Below the pieces are notes generated by a model. The model worked only from the letters and a program-made list of their open reading frames with translations, was not told the origin of the DNA and ran no database searches. Shown piece by piece: positions 47,388 to 54,726 of a DNA stretch of 64,000 nt. Every line of letters starts with the position of its first letter. The stretch's first letter is position 1. A program made the translations under genes and the position numbers. The DNA comes from an uncultured Oscillospiraceae bacterium. GTDB taxonomy: Bacteria > Bacillota > Clostridia > Oscillospirales > Oscillospiraceae. The stretch lies in contig CAJUPS010000008.1 in assembly GCA_910588045.1 (NCBI GenBank), positions 8,594 through 72,593 of the forward strand, in the 5' to 3' direction.

Positions 47388-48104
47388 CTATAGGGGCAAT
47401 AAAATCTCCGTGGCGAACACCCCCGGCTCATTCTGCCGGTTGACGTAGCCGCCGTACTTCTCCACCACCCGGTCGATGCGCTTGAGGCCGTGGCCGTGGT
47501 TCCCCCGCTTGGAGGAGATGTAGGCCGTGTCGATCTTCCGCACGGTTTCGGCCGTGGCGTTGGAAATGGAGACGTAGAGCTGCTGCCTGAGCACGCCGAT
47601 GTAGAGCCTGAGGAACCGCTGCCCCTCCTCCACCTTCTCGCAGGACTCCATCGCGTTATCGATGAGGTTTCCCAGGATGACGCACAGGTCGATGTCGGAG
47701 ACGGTGAGGCTCTTGGGCGCCACGGCCCTGAAGTTGAGGTCGATGCCCTGCTTGAGCACCAGGGAGAGCTTGGCGTTGAGGATGGCGTCCACGCTGACAT
47801 TTCCGGTCTCCGCCAGGGCGTGGATGCCGTCCAGATCCTTCTCCAGGCGGTCCAGGTACTCCCTGGCCCCCTCGCTCTGCCCCATGTCCAGGCGGGCCTT
47901 GAGCGTTTGCAGGTGGTTGTGGTAGTCGTGCCGCCAGCCCCGCATGGTCAGATACAGATTCTCCACCTCGGCGATCTGCCGGGCCAGGAGCTTATTCTGA
48001 TAGGCGGCGATCCGCCGGTCGCCGCGCCTGTGCAGCAGCCAGACCGCCAGGACCGCGCCGAGCGCAGAGCACACGGGGACCAGCAGAAGAACAACCCAGC
48101 CCAT
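47388..48104 (-). CDS. GHKL-type sensor histidine kinase (AgrC-like, short)
   Basis: 238 residues. One N-terminal membrane helix (3-24). The H box is RGWRHDYHNHLQTLKA. The ATPase part has LGNLIDNAMESCE, and SSKRGNHGHGLKRI for the G box. It lacks the multi-pass sensor domain of AgrC, so its input is unknown. Co-directional with a LytTR regulator 3 nt upstream; the two form a system. Confidence 0.9.
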   Translation of the reverse strand: MGWVVLLLVPVCSALGAVLAVWLLHRRGDRRIAAYQNKLLARQIAEVENLYLTMRGWRHDYHNHLQTLKARLDMGQSEGAREYLDRLEKDLDGIHALAETGNVSVDAILNAKLSLVLKQGIDLNFRAVAPKSLTVSDIDLCVILGNLIDNAMESCEKVEEGQRFLRLYIGVLRQQLYVSISNATAETVRKIDTAYISSKRGNHGHGLKRIDRVVEKYGGYVNRQNEPGVFATEILLPL

Positions 48105-48107
48105 GCC

Positions 48108-48818
48108 CTAACCCTCCCGATAGTAGTTGATAAACGCCCGGTTCAGCTTCTCCCAGGCCCCCCGGCTGACGGGGACGACGCGCTCCCCCTCCAGAGAGCA
48201 CTCATTCCGCCCCACCCGCTCCACATAGCGCAGATTCACCAAAAAGCTCCGGTGTGTGGGAACAAAGTCCTCCCCCAGCCGGGAGGCCAGGGCAGAAAGG
48301 GCGGCTTTCACCGTGATCGGCCCCGCCGCCGTCTCCACCAGCACCGTATGGCCCCGGGCCTCCAGGTAGATAATGCTGTCCTCCTCCACCCGCCGCCGCT
48401 CCCCGTCCACCTCCAGCACCACGTAGCGGCTCGTCCGGGTGATGTGCTCCAGGGCGAGATCCAGCAGGGGGAAGAGATTTTCCTCCGTCATCGGCTTCAT
48501 GAGATAGCGCAGCGCGGCCACCTCGTACCCATCAAAGACGCAGCCCGAATCGTTGGTGAGAAACGCCAGCGCCACCCGGGCGTCCGTCCTGCGGATCTTC
48601 CGGGCCACCTCCAGGCCGCTGAGGTTCCCGCCCCCTAAGTCGATGTCCAGTAGGATCAGGTCGACGGGATAGCTGCCCGCCATCTCAAAGAGGAGCTCCT
48701 CCCCGCTGGCGAAGGCGCGGATATGGCAGGGGGTCCCCCGCGCCGCGCCCCAGCGTCCGGCGAGGGCGTCCAGCCGCACCGCCTGGGTCTCCTCGTCATC
48801 ACAGATGGCTATGTGCAT
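48108..48818 (-). CDS. LytTR-family response regulator (AgrA-like)
   Basis: 236 residues. Receiver: MHIAICDDEE, Asp in LILLDIDLGGGNLSG, Lys in RYLMKPM. The C-terminal LytTR DNA-binding domain holds EEDSIIYLEARGHTVLVET and the FVPTHRSFLVNLRYVERVG block. It binds paired direct repeats in target promoters of this family; the downstream exporter is the likely target, by position. Confidence 0.93.
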   Translation of the reverse strand: MHIAICDDEETQAVRLDALAGRWGAARGTPCHIRAFASGEELLFEMAGSYPVDLILLDIDLGGGNLSGLEVARKIRRTDARVALAFLTNDSGCVFDGYEVAALRYLMKPMTEENLFPLLDLALEHITRTSRYVVLEVDGERRRVEEDSIIYLEARGHTVLVETAAGPITVKAALSALASRLGEDFVPTHRSFLVNLRYVERVGRNECSLEGERVVPVSRGAWEKLNRAFINYYREG

Positions 48819-48877
48819 CGCAGCGCCTCCTCTTCCTGAAGATCTGCATCAAGGGAACCTTTCTCAAGGGGAATCGG

Positions 48878-49558
48878 TCAGGAGATCACCTGATAGCGCA
48901 GCCTGAGATAGGAGTCCTCCAGAACCGCACACTCCAGCAGCTTCAACACGCCTAATTGGGACAATTCGTCTTCAAATTGCAGCGATTTCCCATCAATCAA
49001 GGTGGATGTGTCCTTGCCGCCAATCAAAACAGGGGCAACCACAATGTCAATATAATCAAACAGCTTTTCCCGCAGGAACAGCCCGTTCAAGGTTCCCCCG
49101 CTCTGTATGGTGATCCTCTGGCAGTCATAGTCGGACTTGAGTTTTTCCAGGGCCTCCGTTAAGGACAATTCCTGCTGATAGATGATATGCAGGTTATCCT
49201 CCTTCACCTGAAACGCCGGATGGTCCGCATTGGACGTGATAAGCACAAAGTCCTTTGATAAGGCGCAAAAATAGCGAATACCATGCTCCGTCAAATGATG
49301 GTTGTCGATGAGGACAAAGGAAACGGGCAGCTTACTCGGCATCTCCTTCGTGTTGACGCCCATTTTTTCCTGTACTCTGCCGGAATTGAGCGACCACAAA
49401 TCGGTGCTCTGTTCGATCTCATAATACTGGTACAGCCCCTCCTGGACGCCCATAATTTGGGGGAAATCCTTGTCCACATCAAACGCATCGGTCGCCCCCG
49501 TGCTGATTTTCCCGTCAACAGACATCAGCATAAATAGTGTTGTAATCGGTCTTTTCAT
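48878..49558 (-). CDS. RibD C-terminal / dihydrofolate-reductase-fold protein
   Basis: 226 residues from ATG 49558 (GAGGTGCAGTAGG upstream). It starts KRPITTLFMLMSVDGKISTG, as RibD reductase domains do. RITIQSGGTLNGLFLREKLF and the late VAPVLIGGKDT follow. A cytosine deaminase domain is absent, so it is a stand-alone member of the family (pyrimidine reductase or unknown reductase). It starts 1 nt after the DUF2087 stop codon. Confidence 0.88.
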   Translation of the reverse strand: MKRPITTLFMLMSVDGKISTGATDAFDVDKDFPQIMGVQEGLYQYYEIEQSTDLWSLNSGRVQEKMGVNTKEMPSKLPVSFVLIDNHHLTEHGIRYFCALSKDFVLITSNADHPAFQVKEDNLHIIYQQELSLTEALEKLKSDYDCQRITIQSGGTLNGLFLREKLFDYIDIVVAPVLIGGKDTSTLIDGKSLQFEDELSQLGVLKLLECAVLEDSYLRLRYQVIS

Positions 49559-49559
49559 C

Positions 49560-49880
49560 CTACTGCACCTCAATATAGTCGCTGTATGTTTCTCTCCACT
49601 TCTCCCCGGCCCAATACGCCGAGCCGTCCCGGCAGCGGTCGAGAAATTTGTACTCGAACAACTCCCGGCGGACCATCTCTACATCGCTGAAGGCAATGGC
49701 GCTCTTGATCACCTCGTTTACCTCCCTCTCGGTGTACTGCCGCCCCTCCTCGAACCGCCCGGCGATGCGCGCCAGCGCCAGGATGCGCATGGGCCTCTTC
49801 TGGGGGTACTGCACCAGCTTGTCCCCCTCCGTATAGTATCGCCGCAGCTTATCGCAATACCGCTGTACTTCTTGTTCCAT
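49560..49880 (-). CDS. DUF2087 domain protein
   Basis: 106 residues. The family pattern is clear: KRPMRILALARIAGRFEEG, YTEREVNEVI, then VRRELFEYKFLDRCRDGSAYW. These domains have a winged-helix character and are often fused to regulators. No other domain here. It precedes the reductase directly. Confidence 0.85.
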   Translation of the reverse strand: MEQEVQRYCDKLRRYYTEGDKLVQYPQKRPMRILALARIAGRFEEGRQYTEREVNEVIKSAIAFSDVEMVRRELFEYKFLDRCRDGSAYWAGEKWRETYSDYIEVQ

Positions 49881-49896
49881 TTTGCTGTCCTCCTCT

Positions 49897-50361
49897 CTAC
49901 AGGTCCCTCGCCACCAGGACGTATGCCTCCGTGCGCCTCACCTCTCGGAATCCATGGCGCAGAAACAGTCCCACGGAGGGGTTGTCCAAGGCGATGTCGT
50001 CATAAAGTCTCTCTACGCCGTTCTCCCCGGCCGCCTGGCACAGCAGCTCCAGCCCCTGTCCGCCGTAGCCCCTGCCCCGGTGGGAGGCGTGGACAATCAC
50101 ATCACAGAGAAACCCGCCCAGCTCCCCGTCGAAGTGGTACGCCGCCTCCCCCACGAAGCCCTCCGCGCTGCGGAGATAGCGGTAGAATCTCCCCTCCGGG
50201 TCCTCCACCCAGCGGCGATGCCAGTCCGCCCAGCGTTCCGGCGGGAAGTCGATGGTCCCTCCATAGGCGTGGTTGTACGCCATGGTGTCCGGGTCGCTCA
50301 GAAGCGCCCGCCGGAAGGAGAGCTCCTCCAGGGCCGGGCTATACAAGGTTATCTGGGACAT
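49897..50361 (-). CDS. GNAT acetyltransferase
   Basis: 154 residues. The acetyl-CoA loop (VHASHRGRGYGGQGLELL) and the terminal block (NPSVGLFLRHGFREV) are typical. AGGAGG precedes ATG. Substrate unknown. Confidence 0.9.
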   Translation of the reverse strand: MSQITLYSPALEELSFRRALLSDPDTMAYNHAYGGTIDFPPERWADWHRRWVEDPEGRFYRYLRSAEGFVGEAAYHFDGELGGFLCDVIVHASHRGRGYGGQGLELLCQAAGENGVERLYDDIALDNPSVGLFLRHGFREVRRTEAYVLVARDL

Positions 50362-50420
50362 CGTATGACCTCCTTGTCAGTAGACGTCCCTTATGATACC
50401 CCATTCCCGCCCCACTGTCA

Positions 50421-50454
50421 ACAAAAACGGACCGGAGGCATCCGCCTCCGGTCC
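50421..50454 (-). terminator. Terminator of the spoVM-sipL operon
   Basis: An 11-bp stem (50429-50439 with 50444-50454), then GTTTTTGTTG when read leftward. Confidence 0.88.
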
Positions 50455-50458
50455 TCGC

Positions 50459-51979
50459 TCATGCTCTCGCCCTGGGAATCAGCAGCAGCCGGTCCGGGGT
50501 GATCTGGCTCTCGTCCGCCAGCTCGTTCACGGACAGGATCCCCTCCCGGGTCGCCCGGTACTGCTTTGCCACGGCCCACAGGGTCTCCCCTGTCCCCATC
50601 TTCCGAAGGATCAGGGACGGCGCCTGCCCCTGGTCCTGGGGCTCCTCCTCCGTCTCTCCGCCGCTGACGCACAGATACCGCCGACGGTGGACCCCCGTGA
50701 TCTCGCACTCCACCGGGAAGCGCAGCTCCACGCCCTCCGGCGTGATGTTGGCAATCACGTCCCCGCGGCAGAACGCCTCCGCCTGGCAGTCCCCGCCGTC
50801 CTCCTCGTCCGGAATGGAGACGGTGAACTCCCGCCGGACGCTGCCCAGCTGGCCGCTCTCGTCCATATACAGGCACCGGGCCCAGACGGGCACCTTCCAC
50901 TCGCCGCCCTCCAGCCGGGCCCCGCCGCAGCTAATGGCCGTATCCACCACCGAGCGCACCGCCGTACCCGTCTCCAGCAGCTCCCGGACGTTCTGCCGCC
51001 GGACGTTCTGCTGGCTGTCCTCGCCGATCTCCAGCTCCGTCATCTGGCAGGCCACCGGCGCGGCGGTGCTGTAGAGGTCCGCGATGAACCCAATCTCCAG
51101 CCGCTTCCACACCGTCACCCGGGTGCACAGGGACACCGTCAGCGTCAGCGTGCAGGTGTCGTCCGGGGCGCTCTCGCTGCCCGCGCGGCAGTCCAGGCTC
51201 AAAAGCCGGTAGGCCGCCTCGCTCTCACAGTCCTCGTCGAACCCGTTTCCCTCCAGGATCTGGGAGAAGGGCAGCTCCTGTTGGAGCAGACTCAGCCGCC
51301 CCCCCGCCTCCCGATAGAGCACCGTGGCCGACAGGAACCCCTTCACCACCAGCTTGCTCCCGATGAGCTTGCTGTCCGAGCCCCGGATGTCCACCCGGGT
51401 GGACAAAATTTCCTCCGCACCGCCCCGGCCCGGCGACAGGGGCAGCTCCTCGGAGAAGGTGAACTCCTTCTCCCGCACCCCCGCCGCCACCCGGGTCTCC
51501 TTCTTCTCCCGGAGCAGCTGGATGTTTCCCTCTTCCCCCTCCACGCCCGTGCAGACGGAGAGAGACACGTGGCGGCAGAGGGCGGGGTACAGCATCAGGT
51601 TCGCCCTGGTCAGTACCTTCCGGGGGTTGAGTACCCGGGTGTCGATGCTCCTCAGCTCTCCCCGGATGTCCAGCTCCTCGCCGTCCCCCTGTCCCTCCCC
51701 GTAGCACTGGAAGGGGATCTGGAAGTGCAGGGAGCGCAGCCCCTCCTCCTTCTCCGGTATGTACAGCACCGACACCTCCACGTTGCCGCTGGCGCAGAAG
51801 CGTCCGTCCCCGGTCAGCTCCCGGCCCGTGAGGCACACGCAGCCGGTGGTATCCACAACGCGTGCGATGTCCCCGCAGCTGTCGGGCACGATGTTTTCCC
51901 GCATGGTCTCACAGGGGAAGGGAGCGAAACGGAGTGTTTCGTAGTATTCATGATCGGCTTTTTGCAGTTTCAGTTCCAT
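50459..51979 (-). CDS. sipL: SipL-like spore coat protein: SPOCS (DUF3794) domains plus LysM
   Basis: 506 residues from ATG 51979 (AAAGGAGGACGCCAGAT). It has a conserved N-terminal block, then at least two SPOCS/DUF3794-like repeats (VPDSCGDIARVVDTTGCVCL near 30; DLYSTAAPVACQM later). It ends in a LysM domain (MGTGETLWAVAKQYRATREG, SQITPDRLLLIP). This is the layout of clostridial SipL, which binds SpoIVA through its LysM domain to build the coat. The nearby spoVM and spoIVA genes support this strongly. A SigE-like promoter lies just upstream. Confidence 0.9.
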   Translation of the reverse strand: MELKLQKADHEYYETLRFAPFPCETMRENIVPDSCGDIARVVDTTGCVCLTGRELTGDGRFCASGNVEVSVLYIPEKEEGLRSLHFQIPFQCYGEGQGDGEELDIRGELRSIDTRVLNPRKVLTRANLMLYPALCRHVSLSVCTGVEGEEGNIQLLREKKETRVAAGVREKEFTFSEELPLSPGRGGAEEILSTRVDIRGSDSKLIGSKLVVKGFLSATVLYREAGGRLSLLQQELPFSQILEGNGFDEDCESEAAYRLLSLDCRAGSESAPDDTCTLTLTVSLCTRVTVWKRLEIGFIADLYSTAAPVACQMTELEIGEDSQQNVRRQNVRELLETGTAVRSVVDTAISCGGARLEGGEWKVPVWARCLYMDESGQLGSVRREFTVSIPDEEDGGDCQAEAFCRGDVIANITPEGVELRFPVECEITGVHRRRYLCVSGGETEEEPQDQGQAPSLILRKMGTGETLWAVAKQYRATREGILSVNELADESQITPDRLLLIPRARA

Positions 51980-52021
51980 ATCTGGCGTCCTCCTTTGGCG
52001 TATGACAGACCTGCTTGCCTC

Positions 52022-52051
52022 ATTGTATGAGGAGGACGCCTTCGGTTATTC
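52022..52051 (-). promoter_or_regulatory. SigE-type promoter before sipL
   Basis: Leftward GAATAAC (52051-52045), a 15-nt spacer, then CATACAAT (52029-52022), an exact SigE -10 box. It overlaps the end of spoVM. Confidence 0.6.
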
Positions 52052-52120
52052 CTTCATCTTGAAAATCCGCTTGAGAATCCCGTTGAGAAACTTCGGGGAT
52101 TTGACAACGACGATCTTCAT
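52046..52120 (-). CDS. spoVM: Stage V sporulation protein M (24 residues)
   Basis: The frame is 25 codons with stop, from ATG 52120, preceded by AAGGAGGCGGCT. The product begins MKIVVVKSPKFLNGILKR and ends IFKMKE. This matches SpoVM of Bacillus in its key parts: the MK start, the KxPKFLxGI core and an amphipathic basic helix. SpoVM recognises the curved forespore membrane and anchors SpoIVA. Its place directly before sipL, near spoIVA, supports the call. It is easy to miss because of its length. Confidence 0.9.
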   Translation of the reverse strand: MKIVVVKSPKFLNGILKRIFKMKE

Positions 52121-52135
52121 AGCCGCCTCCTTCCT

Positions 52136-52279
52136 TCACCTGCGCATACAGCCGCAGCCGCAGGCAATCAACAGAAATGCCACAAGAAACAGAAGGAAGC
52201 CGGTCGGGAAGATCACCGCAATCAGAATGCCCAGGCCCAGCGCCGTGGCGCAGGCTCCCAGCCAACGGCAGTTTCTCAT
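52136..52279 (-). CDS. Small Cys-rich membrane protein upstream of spoVM
   Basis: 47 residues from ATG 52279 (AGGGGGGAGAGGAA upstream). It begins MRNCRWLGACATALGLG, has one long hydrophobic helix (about 12-40), and ends ACGCGCMRR. Five Cys in 47 residues, three of them in the last nine. It ends 15 nt before spoVM, so it should be part of the sporulation operon. No known family recognised. Confidence 0.7.
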   Translation of the reverse strand: MRNCRWLGACATALGLGILIAVIFPTGFLLFLVAFLLIACGCGCMRR

Positions 52280-52311
52280 TTCCTCTCCCCCCTGTCTCCT
52301 GGTCTGTTACC

Positions 52312-52341
52312 ATTATATACAGCCCGGCGGCGGAGGTGCAA
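52312..52341 (-). promoter_or_regulatory. Possible promoter of the small protein-spoVM-sipL operon
   Basis: Leftward TTGCAC (52341-52336), an 18-nt spacer, then TATAAT (52317-52312), 33 nt before the 47-residue gene. The -10 box is good; the -35 box matches only in part, and a SigE reading cannot be excluded. Confidence 0.42.
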
Positions 52342-52345
52342 AAGG

Positions 52346-52379
52346 AGGCCCCGGAGGGCGCGCGCGTCCTCCGGGGCCT
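52346..52379 (-). terminator. Terminator of the surface-protein gene
   Basis: A 12-bp GC-rich stem (52346-52357 with 52368-52379), then CCTTTTGC when read leftward. Confidence 0.75.
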
Positions 52380-52412
52380 TGGGGTTGCCTTTTCTCGGGT
52401 TTTCTGAATAGG

Positions 52413-54146
52413 TTATGCCTTGGCCGCAAGGGCGGCTTCCAGTTCGCCGTAGAAGACGGTCAGACGCTCGCCAAGGTCCATAACGATCATGTCGTCCTCG
52501 CCTTCGACGGTGACAACAAAATCAGTCAGGCCCTTGTACTCCACAAAGCTCTCCAGAACCTCGCGGAGAATCGCTACGGTCACAAGCTCGTCGGGGTCAA
52601 GGGGTTCGTCTTCGGTGTCGATGACCAGCGCCTCGTCAAGAGCCCAGTAGATCGCCTGTGCGTAGTCGTGGTCTGCCCACTGGAAGTCCTCGGGGAGCTC
52701 CACATCCTCGACGCCCTCGTACTGGCGCAGAGCCTCCAGCAGCTCGGCCGTGGAGATCAGGCCAGCCAGAGGGATTTCCTCGTCTTCGATGGTGGTAGCG
52801 TCGGCAGAAGCAGCAGCAAAGCCATCCACCATGGGAATGTCTTCATTCCCGGGAATAACAGGATCGTCTGGCTGCTCATTGTCCGTGGAAGGAACATAGA
52901 GAGAAAGCACCCTGTCAAAGTCCAGAGATGTTGTTCCCTCCGGCAGTTTTCCCGCGTGGATGGGATCTCCATTGTGGTCGTAAACGACATCCAAGTGGTT
53001 CCCCTCCGCGTCCGTAATGGTGACGTTGCCCTCCTCGTCCACGGAGATGGTATAGCCGTTGCTGGTGTAACTGCCCATGCGTACCGCCATGACCGTGCCG
53101 GACTGTGCCTCATTTTCGGAGATCTCACCGCCGGACATCTGGAAGTTGCCGCCTTTGTTCTTGTCTTGATCTACCCCTATACCGCCTCCGCTGACGGACG
53201 ATGTATTCTGGGTAATCTTGCCGCCAGTCATGTTGACTGTACCGTCAACCCGCACATATACACCGCCGCCACAGCTGTCCACATCTACCAGCTGGCCGCC
53301 GGACGGGCGTTTCCCCACGGCTTTGTTGCCGCTGATCTCACCGTCACTCAAATTGAGGGTTCCATCTGATACAAAGACACCGCCGCCGTACTTGCCAGCC
53401 CGGTTGTCCGTGATCTCACCACCGGTCATGTTAAAGGTAGCGCCTGTTGTCACACTTACACCGCCACCTACTGAACCACTCCAGTTATGTGTGATCTCTC
53501 CACCGGACATGTTGAAGGTCCCTCCGTAGTACACTCCAACACCGCCGCCTGTAGCGTTCTGCTGGTTGTCGCAGATGATCCCACCGGTCATATTGAAGGT
53601 AGCATTGTCCACATTTACACCCCTACCGACGTTTTGGGTGACCTTACCGCCGTTCAATGTGAACTCGCCGCCATTGTTTACAGCGATACCACCCGCGTTG
53701 GAACCGGTAATGATGCCCGTCTCTTCGCCGCGGGACTCAGCGCCTTCTTCCATTACTTTATCCATTATGGTCAAAGAGGTATCTTCACCGGTTACCTTAA
53801 TAACAGGCCCGCTTTTTCCTCCTCGCCAGAAGATATAGCTGTCGTACCCTTCGTCGTAATTATCTTTAGTGGTCACCTTTTCGTTGAGTTGCAGCTTGTG
53901 GCCATTCAGGTCGATGTTGGCGTCTATGCCATCGCTGATAACGAGGGTCTTATCCAGGGTGAAGTCGCCGCTCAGGTAGTAGTCATACGCTTTGCTCTCG
54001 CTGCCCTCTACATCATATCCGAGCAGTGCGCCAGTGTCGGTGTCGATGTAGTCCGTCGTAAGCTCCACCGCTGCAAACGCGGTGGTAGACAGCAGCGACA
54101 GCGCCATGATGAGGGCCAGGACCCGAGAAAAAATGTGCTTCTTCAT
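52413..54146 (-). CDS. Secreted beta-helix surface protein with a C-terminal SLH-like domain
   Basis: 577 residues from ATG 54146 (AAAGGAAACGAAACT upstream). Signal peptide about 1-25 (MKKHIFSRVLALIMALSLLS). Residues about 135-345 are tandem repeats built around FNMTGGEITDN and GGGVxV, a right-handed parallel beta-helix of the kind seen in adhesins and pectate-lyase-like proteins. An acidic linker follows, then one divergent SLH-like segment (LISTAELLEALRQYEG, HDYAQAIYWALDEALVI) that could bind the cell wall. Its long leader has two c-di-GMP aptamers. Binding partner unknown. The in-frame extension to 54464 is non-coding riboswitch sequence. Confidence 0.85.
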   Translation of the reverse strand: MKKHIFSRVLALIMALSLLSTTAFAAVELTTDYIDTDTGALLGYDVEGSESKAYDYYLSGDFTLDKTLVISDGIDANIDLNGHKLQLNEKVTTKDNYDEGYDSYIFWRGGKSGPVIKVTGEDTSLTIMDKVMEEGAESRGEETGIITGSNAGGIAVNNGGEFTLNGGKVTQNVGRGVNVDNATFNMTGGIICDNQQNATGGGVGVYYGGTFNMSGGEITHNWSGSVGGGVSVTTGATFNMTGGEITDNRAGKYGGGVFVSDGTLNLSDGEISGNKAVGKRPSGGQLVDVDSCGGGVYVRVDGTVNMTGGKITQNTSSVSGGGIGVDQDKNKGGNFQMSGGEISENEAQSGTVMAVRMGSYTSNGYTISVDEEGNVTITDAEGNHLDVVYDHNGDPIHAGKLPEGTTSLDFDRVLSLYVPSTDNEQPDDPVIPGNEDIPMVDGFAAASADATTIEDEEIPLAGLISTAELLEALRQYEGVEDVELPEDFQWADHDYAQAIYWALDEALVIDTEDEPLDPDELVTVAILREVLESFVEYKGLTDFVVTVEGEDDMIVMDLGERLTVFYGELEAALAAKA

Positions 54147-54174
54147 AGTTTCGTTTCCTTTCTTTGCATTATTC

Positions 54175-54184
54175 GGACGCAAAG
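54175..54184 (-). promoter_or_regulatory. Anti-aptamer segment: candidate expression platform
   Basis: Read leftward this is CTTTGCGTCC, an exact 10-nt complement of the conserved GGACGCAAAG strand of aptamer 1 (54320-54311). It also pairs over 8 nt with the same strand in aptamer 2. It sits between aptamer 2 and the ribosome site, where such a switch strand would be expected. Confidence 0.5.
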
Positions 54185-54187
54185 GGA

Positions 54188-54268
54188 GTCCGGTAACCGA
54201 ACGAGCATAGAGCCCGAGGGGCCCCACAGCCTCTGGTTTTGCGTCTTGCGGTTTCCCGCAATTTGCCG
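54188..54268 (-). ncRNA. c-di-GMP-I riboswitch aptamer 2
   Basis: Read leftward: CACGGCAAATTGCGG, a GAAA tetraloop, CCGCAAGACGCAAAACC, then the third helix and TTCGGTTACCG closing strand. The GGCAAA and GACGCAAA blocks and the GAAA loop are the hallmarks of the class. It starts where aptamer 1 ends. Confidence 0.85.
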
Positions 54269-54356
54269 TGCAACCGGTCGAGCGTGGGGCGTTTGCCCCG
54301 ACGCACCTGGCTTTGCGTCCCACTGTTTCCAATGGTTTGCCGATGGGATTTGCGTA
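54266..54356 (-). ncRNA. c-di-GMP-I riboswitch aptamer 1
   Basis: Read leftward: ACGCAAATCCCATC, GGCAAACCATTGGAAACAG, TGGGACGCAAAGCCAGG, a GC hairpin (CGGGGC, AAAC, GCCCC), then TCGACCGGTTGCACGG. All conserved parts of the GEMM-I fold are present, including a GAAA tetraloop. Tandem aptamers allow steeper or two-stage response to c-di-GMP. Confidence 0.88.
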
Positions 54357-54536
54357 GGTAATTGATTTTGGGATGCATCCTCCTTCCATCAATTTATAGT
54401 CGAACTCCGTTTGGACATATACACCACCTGACCCGCCCCGAGGGTATGGCGGAAACAGGAGCATACACTTGTTGACAAAATTTTTATTTTGTCCTTTGGT
54501 TGCACGCTTTTAGGCAACTAAGCCCCAAAGAAAAGC

Positions 54537-54608
54537 AAAAAAGGGCATGAAAAGTAAGGACTGCGCAAAATGCTTTTTCACAGTCCTTGGATTTTCATGT
54601 CCTTTTTT
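54537..54608. terminator. Bidirectional terminator inside the cassette
   Basis: A nearly perfect 27-bp stem with six A residues on the left and six T residues on the right (arms end AAGGACTG and CAGTCCTT). In either orientation it separates the promoter from the opposite flank. Confidence 0.88.
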
Positions 54609-54657
54609 CGTTAAACCGCTGATTTTGGGAAAACCGTCTTTCTTTTTTGGAAATCTA

Positions 54658-54666
54658 TGCTATAAT
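54658..54666 (+). promoter_or_regulatory. Extended -10 promoter inside the cassette, pointing right as sequenced
   Basis: TGCTATAAT is a full extended -10 element. The -35 region (about 54638-54643) is weak. As sequenced it points away from the surface gene and into the antisense of the recombinase. After inversion it would lie at about 54521-54529, facing the riboswitches. No comparable leftward promoter is seen between the terminator and the surface gene. Confidence 0.65.
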
Positions 54667-54726
54667 GAGGGAAAGCTAACTATGTAGAAATGCGACAAAA
54701 TAAAAATTTTGTCAACATGACGAAAG

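Larger units (their letters stand above)
54470..54717. repeat. Probable invertible promoter cassette (phase switch)
   Basis: Perfect 24-bp inverted repeats (54470-54493 and 54694-54717) bound a 200-bp segment. Each repeat starts or ends with TGTTGAC/GTCAACA and has inner symmetry, GACAAAAT-(4)-ATTTTGTC, as expected for a tyrosine-recombinase crossover site. Inside are one promoter, one strong terminator and no gene. The recombinase gene ends 10 bp away. The surface-protein leader lies on the other side. No target duplication flanks it (ACACT against TGACG), which speaks against a plain transposon. Confidence 0.8.

Noticed and set aside
54147..54464. Upstream in-frame extension of the surface-protein gene
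   Set aside because: It translates the c-di-GMP aptamers. The signal peptide and ribosome site place the start at 54146.
54470..54717. Plain miniature transposon with TGT...ACA ends
   Set aside because: No 5-bp target duplication. The internal promoter and terminator and the adjacent tyrosine recombinase favour a switch. Kept only as the alternative.
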